The translations under genes and the position numbers were made by a program. Below, one piece after another: positions 16,584 through 24,670 of a stretch of DNA of 64,000 bases. Source of the DNA: Chloroflexota bacterium (GTDB lineage Bacteria; Chloroflexota; JAJPGV01); NCBI GenBank assembly GCA_021325635.1, contig JAJPGV010000018.1, forward strand, positions 30,412 to 94,411. The letters are read 5' to 3'. Position 1 is the stretch's first letter, and the number at the start of each line of letters is the position of its first letter. The notes under the pieces are model-generated. The model was not told the DNA's origin. It searched no databases and saw only the letters and a program-made list of their open reading frames with translations.

Positions 16584-17261
16584 TTGAGCCGGTCTGAGGG
16601 GTCTGATGATCTGCGGCAGCGGATCGAGAACGCCGCCTATGCGAAGCTGGCGGTGGAAACGATTGTGCCCAATCCGTTTCAGCCGCGGCGGTTCTTCGAG
16701 CAAGATGCGCTGCGTGGGCTGGGAGAGTCGATCAAACAGATGGGCTTGCTGGAGGACGTGCTGGTGCGGCCATCGGGAGAGGGCTATGAGTTGGTGCTGG
16801 GGGAGCGGCGGCTGCGGGCCACCCAGATGGCCGGTCTTCCAAGCATCAGCGCCAAGATCGTGGAGCTGACTGACGAGGAGATGAAGCGCATTGCCATCGT
16901 TGAGAACGTCCAGCGCGAAAATCTCTCGCCGGTGGAAGAGGCCTTCGCCTACAAGCAATACGTCGACTCGGGCCTGCGCCAGAAGGACGTGGGTCTGGTC
17001 ATGGGCAACATGCAGAACCGCGTAGCCGAGCGCCTGAAGGTGCTGAGCAGCCACTACTACGTGCAGTTTCAGGAAGACCGCATCCGAGAGCTCGAGGCCA
17101 AGGTCCGAACCCACGAGCAGTCGAACCGCCGTCCGCGCTACGACGTGCGCATCGTGGACGAGGGATCGCTGGCGGAGCTCGTCGAGCAGGGATTCGAGAT
17201 CCTCCACCAGCTGCGCAACGGCCGCCTGGTGCTGAGAAGGGAGCGAGTCTCCGAGCCCTGA
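16584..17261 (+). CDS. ParB/Srx-type nuclease-domain protein, orphan
   Basis: A 225-residue protein with a ParB N-terminal domain: IVPNPFQPRRFF, GLGESIKQMGLLEDVLVRP, the GERRLRA motif (about residues 73-79) and IVENVQRENLSPVEEA. These correspond to the CTP-binding regions of ParB. A helix-turn-helix-like segment follows (GLRQKDVGLVMG), and then a basic C-terminus. It starts at TTG 16584 behind GGGGGGAG. There is no ParA gene and no replication gene in the window, so a role as a sequence-specific regulator or nucleoid protein is as likely as chromosome partitioning. Confidence 0.85.
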   Translation: MSRSEGSDDLRQRIENAAYAKLAVETIVPNPFQPRRFFEQDALRGLGESIKQMGLLEDVLVRPSGEGYELVLGERRLRATQMAGLPSISAKIVELTDEEMKRIAIVENVQRENLSPVEEAFAYKQYVDSGLRQKDVGLVMGNMQNRVAERLKVLSSHYYVQFQEDRIRELEAKVRTHEQSNRRPRYDVRIVDEGSLAELVEQGFEILHQLRNGRLVLRRERVSEP

Positions 17262-17308
17262 TCCTCTCAATCCATCGTTTGGGTGATTAACAAGCAGGAG
17301 TTCCAGTC

Positions 17309-18439
17309 ATGAGTCGTTTACCTACGTTCCAACCCGAGCTGCTGAAAGGCGCTCGCAACATGCTCATCAACTACGGTGGCATCAAAGCCGGGGACCAGGT
17401 AGTGATCCTGTGCGAGCTGGGCAGCTACCTCGATCCGGTAGTGGTGGACGTGCAGGCGACCGTACTCCAGGAAGTGGGGGCGACGCCGCACATCCTGTGG
17501 ACGCCCAAGCTGGCCAAGACGTGGTGGGATGCGTTGTCGGAAACGGTTCGCGGCGCGGTGGCCAATTCAGACGTCGTGGTGCAGAACATCTACACCATCG
17601 GCAAGACGCACCTGCTCGACCTGATGCTGAACAAGAACGTCCGGCGTATCCGCAACTACGCCAGCACCGTCGACGTGCTGACGTCCGACTGGGCCATGTT
17701 CCCAGTCGAGGTGCAGGATGCTATCGAGCTGAAGATCAACTCCAAGCTGGCCGCTTCCACGACGTTTCGCGTGACCACCGAAGATGGGTCGGACTTCAGC
17801 GGTCGCATTGCCAAGCGCACGGCGCCCTGGCGTAAAGACGTCAAGCGCTCCGGCGGAATGAACATCACCTTCCCCCCCGGCGTGTTCCGGGCCAGCGAGT
17901 CCGAGGACACCGAGGGGGTCATGGTGGTGTGGTCGACCTATCCCTGGGGCGCCAGGCGCGTTGGCCTGCCGGAGATCCGCTTCGAGCACCCGGTCAAGCT
18001 GACCATCGAGAAGAACCAGGTGGTGCACTTCGAAGGTGGCTGGGAGGCGGACGCCTACCGCAAGCTGTTCGAGGAGCACGTCAAGACCATCGGGAACGAA
18101 GCCTTCAAGATGGATTCGTTCCACTGCGGATCGTCCCCGCTGGCGTTTACGCCCTTCGCGCCGCAGCAGGATCCCTCGCGTTTCGATCATCTGATTCACG
18201 AGCATGAAAGCTGGTTCCACTTCCACATCGGGAGCTTGAGCAACAAGGCCACCGACCGGACGCAGCTCGCCGAGCATGTGAACGCGGTGATGATGCGGCC
18301 CACGGTGTACCTCGACGGCGAGAAGGTGTGGGATCGGGGCCATCTGCTGGCGTGGGAGGATCCGGACATGCAGGAGGTCGCGCGTCAGCATGGGGATCCG
18401 GCGGTGATGTTTGCGCAGAGGCCGATTTGGTGGGGATAG
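17309..18439 (+). CDS. M29 aminopeptidase-like / NicX-like metalloenzyme
   Basis: A 376-residue protein of the aminopeptidase T (M29) superfamily, which also contains NicX, the 2,5-dihydroxypyridine 5,6-dioxygenase of nicotinate breakdown. A C-terminal His cluster, HEHESWFHFHIGS, about residues 298-310, is a good candidate metal site, and FHCGSSPLAF precedes it. The N-terminal part (INYGGIKAGDQVVILCE) matches the family's first domain. CAGGAG precedes ATG 17309. The next gene, an amidohydrolase, begins 43 bases after the stop, and both may belong to one catabolic operon. Ring cleavage is plausible but unproven. Confidence 0.78.
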   Translation: MSRLPTFQPELLKGARNMLINYGGIKAGDQVVILCELGSYLDPVVVDVQATVLQEVGATPHILWTPKLAKTWWDALSETVRGAVANSDVVVQNIYTIGKTHLLDLMLNKNVRRIRNYASTVDVLTSDWAMFPVEVQDAIELKINSKLAASTTFRVTTEDGSDFSGRIAKRTAPWRKDVKRSGGMNITFPPGVFRASESEDTEGVMVVWSTYPWGARRVGLPEIRFEHPVKLTIEKNQVVHFEGGWEADAYRKLFEEHVKTIGNEAFKMDSFHCGSSPLAFTPFAPQQDPSRFDHLIHEHESWFHFHIGSLSNKATDRTQLAEHVNAVMMRPTVYLDGEKVWDRGHLLAWEDPDMQEVARQHGDPAVMFAQRPIWWG

Positions 18440-18482
18440 CGGACCGAGGCTGACCGCTGGCCGAACGCTGGAGAATGACGCC

Positions 18483-19634
18483 ATGAGGCAGGGGATCATC
18501 TCGGCAGACACGCACCTCGATCTCATGTGGATGCCGCGCGATACGTGGCAGCTGCGACTGCCGTCCGCCATGGCGGAGCGCGGCCCCAAAGTGGTGGAGA
18601 CGGACAAGGGCACTTTCTGGGAATGGGAGGACTCACTCCACGGTGTGGCGGCCGATGGCGGCAGCAATGCCACCTTCACGCGTATGCTGTCCGAGAGGGG
18701 CCTGCCCGCCCCCGAGGGGTCCCTGCCACCATCGGACCCGGAGCTTCTGCTGCAGCACATGGACCGCCAGGGCATCTATGCGTCGGTGCTGTTTGGGGGC
18801 CGGCAGTGGAAGTTCGTGAAGGATCCTGAGCTGCTGAAGGCCGTGTACGCGGTGTACAACGACTTTGCGCTGGAGCTCAGCCACTCAGCTCCCAATCGAC
18901 TGATCGTCCTGCCCAACGTGACGGCGCGGCTGCCCGAGGAATGTCCGCGGCAGATCGAGCAGCTGGCGCTGCGCGGTGTGAAGGCGGTCGAGTTCCCCTA
19001 CTGGGACGCCGGCGCGCCGCTGTTCGAGCAGGTATGGGAGCCAACCTGGCGGATGGCTGAGGAAACGGGGGTGGCGCTGTGCGCACACCTCGGAAACAAC
19101 GGGGAGTTCCCGCCCCGGCGCCGCGGAGCGCATACCGCCTTCTTTTCGGCGATTCCCTTCGCCATCGCCCGTCCCGTTGCGGAGCTCGTGTTCTCCGGCG
19201 CATTCGAGGCGCAGCCCAAGCTCAAGTTCTGCTTCGCCGAGACACGGGTGGGCTGGACGCCCTTCTTCCTGTACTGGATGGACCGCCAGGTGCTGGTGCG
19301 AGAGGACGACCCGCGCATCACCGATGTGCCGGTCGACCAGGCCAAGCTGAGCCTGCTGCCGAGCGAGTACGTGAAGCGCAACGTGGTCTTCACGTTCGAG
19401 GACGATCCACCCGCCGTGCGACTGCTCGAGTCCGAATGGGCGGGCGTCGCCGAGACGGCGCTGTGGGGCGGTGATTACCCACATCCGCAGGGCGTGTGGG
19501 GAGCGCAACTCGAAGGCCAGCTCGACGGTATGTTCGATGGCGTTGACGAAACGTTGAAGAAACGCGTACTGTTCGACCACGCGGCGGAATTCTTTGGCAT
19601 TCGCGTCCCAGAGGAGTCGACTGCCGCTCGCTAG
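18483..19634 (+). CDS. amidohydrolase-2 family metal-dependent hydrolase/decarboxylase
   Basis: A 383-residue TIM-barrel protein of the group that includes ACMS decarboxylase and related aromatic-acid decarboxylases. It opens with ISADTHLD, where the first metal pair is D-x-H rather than H-x-H. It continues with CAHLGNNGEF in mid-sequence and ends with WGGDYPHPQG, containing the conserved late Asp. ATG 18483 follows TGGAGAATGACGCC; the frame is open upstream to 18411 into the previous gene. Downstream are an importer binding protein (24 bases away), a permease and a bicupin, so it may act on the imported compound. Confidence 0.85.
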   Translation: MRQGIISADTHLDLMWMPRDTWQLRLPSAMAERGPKVVETDKGTFWEWEDSLHGVAADGGSNATFTRMLSERGLPAPEGSLPPSDPELLLQHMDRQGIYASVLFGGRQWKFVKDPELLKAVYAVYNDFALELSHSAPNRLIVLPNVTARLPEECPRQIEQLALRGVKAVEFPYWDAGAPLFEQVWEPTWRMAEETGVALCAHLGNNGEFPPRRRGAHTAFFSAIPFAIARPVAELVFSGAFEAQPKLKFCFAETRVGWTPFFLYWMDRQVLVREDDPRITDVPVDQAKLSLLPSEYVKRNVVFTFEDDPPAVRLLESEWAGVAETALWGGDYPHPQGVWGAQLEGQLDGMFDGVDETLKKRVLFDHAAEFFGIRVPEESTAAR

Positions 19635-19658
19635 ACAAGTGGAGGGGAAAGCGCAGCT

Positions 19659-20756
19659 ATGAAACGAACCGTTGATTGGCGCTACGCAACCGTAGGCTTG
19701 GCGCTTTTCCTTGCCGCCTGCGGCAGTTCGGCGCCGGCAGCAAGCCCGAACGCCGGAGCCGCCTCGGGAGCAGCGAAGCCTTCCGCGGCTGCAAGCGCCG
19801 GTGGGGACGCCCTGCAGCAGCTCTACGCCGCGGCCAAGGCAGAGGGCCAGGTGACCGTGGTGGCGCCAACCCAAGACGAGCTGATGACGCAGCTCGTGGA
19901 TGCGTTCAACAAGAAATACCCCGGCATCAAGGTCAACGTCACCAATATGACGGCCGGTCAGACCGTGGAGCGCATCGTTACCGAGAGCAGCGCCGGCAAA
20001 ACCAGCGTCGATACCAGCCAAGCTTCGCTCGATACCATCCAGCCGCTCATCCAGCGGCAGCTGCTGGGCAGCGCAGACTGGTCGAGCCTCACCGACGGCG
20101 CGCCCCAGGACCTGGTGCTCCCGGGAGGGCTGGGGGTGACCTACTACCACCTGCCCAACCTGATCGCCTACAACAGCAGCCTGCTCAAAGATGGTGATGC
20201 GCCCAAGCAGTGGGAGGACCTCGCCAAGCCCCAGTTCAAGGGCGGTAAGCTGCTGCTCGACAACCGCGGGCACTTCATGGATCACCTCGGCTTCCAGTGG
20301 GGCGAGGACAAGATGGTGCAGTACGCCCGCGACCTCAAGGCCCAGCAGCCGCTCTTTGTGCCGCGCATGAGCGATGCGGTGCAGCGGCTGGCGGCGGGCG
20401 AGGCGCCTGTGGCCACGGTCAGCCTTGGCGACTATCAGCTCACCCAGGCCAAGGGCGCCCCCATCAAGATTGCCGGCGTGGGCCCGATCAACGCTTCTAA
20501 TTTCGTGCTGTACGTGCTCAAATCGGCGCCGCACCCCAACGCGGCGCGCCTCTACGTGGCCTGGTCGGTGAGCAAGGAGGCCCGCGCGCTGTTCGAGAAG
20601 ATTGGCAGCTATGCGTTGGCGACTCCCGGTTCGGGCACAAAGGTGGCGCAAACGCTGTCCGACCTGCACATCGACGTGTGGACGCCAAAGACGACGGACG
20701 ACGTCGACACCGAGGCGAAGTACCAAAAGGCCGTGCAGGACGTCTTCGGTAAGTAG
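19659..20756 (+). CDS. ferric-ion-type ABC substrate-binding lipoprotein
   Basis: A 365-residue lipoprotein with lipobox LAAC and Cys21, then an Ala/Ser/Gly-rich linker to about residue 48. The mature domain has LYAAAKAEGQVTVVAP, FNKKYPGIKVNV and HPNAARLYVAWSVSKEA, matching the Fe(3+)-type solute-binding group and its paralogue at 12814-13962. GGAGGGG lies about 12 bases before ATG 19659. It precedes the permease at 20788 by 31 bases and follows the amidohydrolase by 24 bases, so the genes form one plus-strand operon. Confidence 0.93.
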   Translation: MKRTVDWRYATVGLALFLAACGSSAPAASPNAGAASGAAKPSAAASAGGDALQQLYAAAKAEGQVTVVAPTQDELMTQLVDAFNKKYPGIKVNVTNMTAGQTVERIVTESSAGKTSVDTSQASLDTIQPLIQRQLLGSADWSSLTDGAPQDLVLPGGLGVTYYHLPNLIAYNSSLLKDGDAPKQWEDLAKPQFKGGKLLLDNRGHFMDHLGFQWGEDKMVQYARDLKAQQPLFVPRMSDAVQRLAAGEAPVATVSLGDYQLTQAKGAPIKIAGVGPINASNFVLYVLKSAPHPNAARLYVAWSVSKEARALFEKIGSYALATPGSGTKVAQTLSDLHIDVWTPKTTDDVDTEAKYQKAVQDVFGK

Positions 20757-20787
20757 CCGCGGCTGACGTTCTGACAGGCAGTCTGGC

Positions 20788-22605
20788 ATGAGCACGGCCC
20801 TGGGCGCCCTGGTGGCTCGGCCCCGCCGCGAGCGCGAGAAGTGGAGCCTGCCGTGGGACCGAATCATCCTGGCCGGCGCCGGGCTGCTGATTGGCTATCT
20901 GGTGCTGGCGCCGCTGCTGATGCTGCTCTTCGCCAGCGTCAAGAGCACGGCCAGCCGGCTGCCCATGGAAGCCGGCCCGCTGACCCTGCAGAACTACGTC
21001 ACCGTCTTCCTGAGCGCAGAGACGTATCAGCTCCTGGGTACCACCGTGCTGTACGCGGCCGGCGCCCTGATTGTCGCGCTCACCTTGGCGAGCACCTTCG
21101 CCTGGCTGCTGGAGCGAACGAACGTTCCGTTGCGGTCGCTGCTGTCGGTGCTGATCCTGGCGCCTATGGCCGTGCCGCCGATGATGATGGCCATTACCTT
21201 CATCCTGCTGGCCAGTCCGACCATCGGGCTGGTGAACGTGTGGCTGCGGGCGCTGCTGCACATGTCCTCCAACAGCGGGCCGATGAGCGTGTATTCCGTG
21301 CCCGGTATGATTGTGGTCAGCGGCATCACGCTGGTGCCGTCGGTGTACCTCATGCTGGCGGGCACGTTCCGCAACATGGATCCCGCACTCGAGGATTCGG
21401 GCGCTATGTCAGGCGCCTCGCCGCGGCTGACGTTCCAGCGCATCACCCTGCCTTTGATGCGACCGGCGATCCTGGCCGCGGCGGCCTACTTCCTGGTGGT
21501 GATGATCGAGGGCTTCGACATCCCGGCGCTGCTGGGCACCACCGCCGGCATCCGTGTGTTCAGCACGCAGGTTTACCTGGCCACGCACCCGGGCAACGGC
21601 CTGCCCGACTACGGGCTGGCCAGCGGATACGGCATGGTGCTGTTCGGCCTGGCAGCCGTGCTCATCCTGGCCTACCAGCGGCTCTTGCGCAGCGGCGAGC
21701 GCTTCGCCGTCGTGGGTAATCGCGACTACCGAGCGCGAATGGTCGATCTCGGACGCTGGCGCCTGCCGGCCCTGGCGCTGTGCCTGCTGTACGTGCTGTG
21801 GGCGCTGGTGCTGCCGCTGGTCGTCCTGCTGTGGGCCAGTCTGCTGCCGTTCTACACGCCTCCATCGGCCGAGGCCCTTCACCGGCTGACGCTGAGCAAC
21901 TACGTGAGCCTCGCGCGCTACCCCAGCCTGGACCTGGTCATCAGGAACACCGTGGTGGTTGGTCTGCTGGCCTCGCTGCTGACGATGCTGCTGGCCTCCA
22001 TCAGCTCCTGGATGGCGGTTCGCGGCCAGTTTCGGCTGCGCTCGGTGCCGGATGCGTTGACCTTCGTGACGCTCGGCGTGCCCAGCATCGTGCTGGGGCT
22101 GGCGCTCATCTTCCTGTATATCAGCGTGCCGATCCCCATTTACGGGACAGTGTGGATCCTGGTGGTGGCCTACGTCACACGCTTCCTGTCGTATGGGTCA
22201 CGCATCATGGTGGCGGCGCAGGTGCAGCTGCGCCACGAGCTCGAGGAAGCGGGCATGGTCAGCGGCGCCACGTGGGCGCAGGTGTTCCGCCGGATCGTGC
22301 TGGCCCTGCTGCTGCCCGCCTTCGTCAACGGGCTCATCTGGGTGTCGGTTCATACCATCCGTGAGCTGTCTATCGCGCTGATGCTGTTCTCCCAGGGCAA
22401 CGCGGTGCTGTCGGTGGTCATCTGGAACGCCTGGCAGGAGCGGGCGCAAATCGGCTTGGCCGCGGCGTTTGGAGTGATCCTGATCGTATTCTCGGCGCTG
22501 CTCACGTTGGTGGGCCGCTGGTACGCCACCCGCGAGGCTTCGCGCACACTGGCCGGCGCGCCTGGCGATCCCCGGCCCGGTGTGCCCGAGACGCTGCCGG
22601 CCTGA
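20788..22605 (+). CDS. ferric-ion/thiamine-type ABC importer permease, two fused domains
   Basis: A 605-residue permease with two transmembrane domains, paralogous to the one at 10936-12702. The first EAA-type loop is LEDSGAMSGASPRLTF and the second is LEEAGMVSGATWAQVF, both placed before hydrophobic helices as expected for ATPase docking. The central segment LPFYTPPSAEAL matches LPFYQPPAADLL of the paralogue. It pairs with the binding protein directly upstream. No ATPase gene is present. The bicupin gene begins 43 bases after its stop. Confidence 0.93.
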   Translation: MSTALGALVARPRREREKWSLPWDRIILAGAGLLIGYLVLAPLLMLLFASVKSTASRLPMEAGPLTLQNYVTVFLSAETYQLLGTTVLYAAGALIVALTLASTFAWLLERTNVPLRSLLSVLILAPMAVPPMMMAITFILLASPTIGLVNVWLRALLHMSSNSGPMSVYSVPGMIVVSGITLVPSVYLMLAGTFRNMDPALEDSGAMSGASPRLTFQRITLPLMRPAILAAAAYFLVVMIEGFDIPALLGTTAGIRVFSTQVYLATHPGNGLPDYGLASGYGMVLFGLAAVLILAYQRLLRSGERFAVVGNRDYRARMVDLGRWRLPALALCLLYVLWALVLPLVVLLWASLLPFYTPPSAEALHRLTLSNYVSLARYPSLDLVIRNTVVVGLLASLLTMLLASISSWMAVRGQFRLRSVPDALTFVTLGVPSIVLGLALIFLYISVPIPIYGTVWILVVAYVTRFLSYGSRIMVAAQVQLRHELEEAGMVSGATWAQVFRRIVLALLLPAFVNGLIWVSVHTIRELSIALMLFSQGNAVLSVVIWNAWQERAQIGLAAAFGVILIVFSALLTLVGRWYATREASRTLAGAPGDPRPGVPETLPA

Positions 22606-22648
22606 ATGCCGCTGCCATCCTTTAGCTGACTTGTCAGGAGAGACGCCC

Positions 22649-23752
22649 ATGACCCCTACCGAGCAGGTGAGCGCGGAAACGCTCGAAGAGCTGGTGATCC
22701 TCGACCCCTACGAGGAGTGGCAGAAACGCGAAGGCGTGCGGGTGATTCGCGACTTCGTGTTCGAGGATCTCAGCGCCATCGAGCTGGGGGACTGGCCGCG
22801 CAAGGGTGGGCGTGGCGCCATCATCAACATTCCCAACAGTGTCTTGACCAACGATGCCCACGTGGTGGAGGTCCGGCCGGGCGGTCACTCGACGCCCGAG
22901 CACCACCTGTATGAGGAGATGGTCTACATCCTCTCGGGCCGCGGCTCGACCAGCGTGTGGTGGGACGATCAGCGCAAGCAGACCTTCGAATGGGCGGCTG
23001 GCAGCCTGTTCGTCATTCCGCTTAACGCCTGGTACCAGCACTTCAACGGCAGCGGCAGCGAGCCCGTGCGCTACCTCGGCGTGACGGATTTGCCGCCGAC
23101 GTTGCGCTGGTATCGTAACGAGGAGTTCGTGTTCAACAACCCGTTCCGCTTCACCGATCGCTTCGAGGGCGAGGCCGGTTACTTCAGCCGCGAAGCGAAG
23201 CTCTACCGCGGGCGCAAGCTGCAGACAAATTTCATTGCCGATGCGCCCAACCTGCAGCTGTACGGCTGGGCGGAGCGCGGTGCCGGCGGGGTGAATACCA
23301 TGCTCGAGCTGCCGCTCACCAACCTGGCCTGCCACATCTCGCAGTTTCCGGTGGGGACGTACAAGAAGGCCCACCGGCACGGTCCCGGAGCGCACCTGCT
23401 GATCCTCTCAGGCGAGGGCTATTCCCTGATGTGGCGGGAGGGGCAGGAGCGGCGCAAGTGCGATTGGAAGTCCGGCGGAATGGTCATTGTGCCGTGGGAA
23501 GATTGCTTTCACCAGCATTTCAACGCCGGCGCGCAGCCGGCGCGCTACCTAGCGCTGCGCGGCGGCGGCAGCGGCCTGCGTCCGCACCGTAACGCCTTCA
23601 ACGCGGACCTGGACATCAAGCAGGGCGGCTCGCAGGTGGAGTACGAGGACGAGGACCCCGAGATCCACCGGCTGTTCGAGAGTGAATTGACGCGCCACGG
23701 CGCGCCCTGCCGGATGAAGCGCTTCATCGCTTCGTGCACGGGTAGCGAGTAG
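22649..23752 (+). CDS. bicupin of the 'ethanolamine ammonia-lyase-activating' type
   Basis: A 367-residue protein with two cupin domains, the single-unit version of the four-cupin protein at 14140-16311. The N-terminal cupin keeps PEHHLYEEMVY and WYQHFNGSG. The C-terminal cupin keeps YKKAHRHGPGAH and FHQHFNAG, so both metal sites look intact. It ends with the family's EYEDEDPEIHRLFE signature. CAGGAG precedes ATG 22649. The family name comes from database habit; this cluster has no ethanolamine genes, and the link to the importer suggests a catabolic or metal-dependent role instead. Confidence 0.9.
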   Translation: MTPTEQVSAETLEELVILDPYEEWQKREGVRVIRDFVFEDLSAIELGDWPRKGGRGAIINIPNSVLTNDAHVVEVRPGGHSTPEHHLYEEMVYILSGRGSTSVWWDDQRKQTFEWAAGSLFVIPLNAWYQHFNGSGSEPVRYLGVTDLPPTLRWYRNEEFVFNNPFRFTDRFEGEAGYFSREAKLYRGRKLQTNFIADAPNLQLYGWAERGAGGVNTMLELPLTNLACHISQFPVGTYKKAHRHGPGAHLLILSGEGYSLMWREGQERRKCDWKSGGMVIVPWEDCFHQHFNAGAQPARYLALRGGGSGLRPHRNAFNADLDIKQGGSQVEYEDEDPEIHRLFESELTRHGAPCRMKRFIASCTGSE

Positions 23753-23922
23753 AGCGGCGCTGGCGGTGAGCGATGGCAAGCGGCCAGACCCATTGAAGCG
23801 CGGCCGGGCGTGGCGACGACCAGTGAGGCCCTGTCGTGCGCAAGCCGAAAGGAAGTCACCCGAAGATGCCTCCCGCTCTGCTTGCTTGATCGTGCGATAA
23901 TAAACGGACAGGGTGGCTCTGG

Positions 23923-24209
23923 ATGACAAGGGAATCAAAGACCGTTCGCATTCCAGCTGACAGCGACCTGGCTGAACTCCTCAAGAGCGTGGGGAGGACG
24001 GGCACCGCGGTGATGATTGATACCGGAGATGCCGTGTATCCGGTGTTTGCTGGTGGCCCCCTTCATTGACGGCAGAGGAAGTCGAAGCGTCCAGGGAGGG
24101 TATTCGTCGCTCGGCGGGCGCCTGGAACGGGCTTGTTGATGCTGACCGGTTCAAAGAGTACGTTCGCAACCGCCGTCGAGCGTCGAACCGGCCAGATGTC
24201 AGTTTGTAA
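23923..24209 (+). pseudogene. frameshifted antitoxin of a degraded toxin-antitoxin locus
   Basis: From ATG 23923 the frame reads MTRESKTVRIPADSDLAELL to VFAGGPLH and stops at 24067. Shifting frame by one base in the C run 24057-24061 continues PSLTAEEVEASREGIRRSAG to the stop at 24207-24209. The joined product of about 95 residues looks like a complete antitoxin. One missing C would explain the break. The lesion is either a real deletion or a homopolymer miscall. Confidence 0.75.
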
Positions 24210-24606
24210 GCAGGTATCTCGTCGACACTGATTGGGTCATTGATTCGCTGAATGGCTTTGTGGCCGCCACCGCCACGCTTCTAGATCTCGCGCCCGACGG
24301 TCTTGCCGTCAGTCTCATCTCGTACGGAGAGCTCTACCAGGGAGCCTACTACGCGCGAGATCCGGACGCGGCGATGATGGGGCTTCGCGAATTCCTGCGA
24401 GGCAAGGAGATCCTGCCCGTCACCGTGGACGTCATGGAGCGATTCGCCATCATTCGCGGACAACTTCCCCGCAATATCAGAACTCAGGTTGGCGATATGG
24501 ACGTCTTAATTGCCGCTACGGCCATCGTTAACGGGTTTACGCTCGTTACCAGGAATCTCTCTGATTTCGAGAAGATCCCAAGCTGTCCCTTTACCAACCA
24601 AGCTAA
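24206..24606 (+). pseudogene. broken VapC-like PIN toxin with lost start codon and 3' frameshift
   Basis: The frame from 24212 encodes RYLVDTDWVIDSLNG, SYGELYQGAYY, GDMDVLIAATA and LVTRNLSDFEKIP, a full VapC-type PIN domain. The expected start is GTA at 24206-24208, overlapping the antitoxin stop TAA, and there is no ATG, GTG or TTG in frame before GTG 24260, which would remove the first catalytic Asp. Near the end, one missing base after 24580 separates the body from the expected terminus KLSLYQPS and its TAA at 24604-24606. In the present frame translation would run into the neighbouring gene. Three independent lesions mark it as inactive unless two are sequencing errors. Confidence 0.75.
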
Positions 24607-24670
24607 GGGACTTGACGGCTTTGACTGCCTGAGGCTCCCATCGTTCCCTCGATCCCATGTTCCCTCCTGG

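Noticed and set aside
23923..24209. Programmed -1 frameshifting in the antitoxin at the C run
   Set aside because: The run CCCCC lacks a downstream structure that I can identify, and the toxin beside it has two further lesions, so decay or a base-calling error is a simpler explanation.
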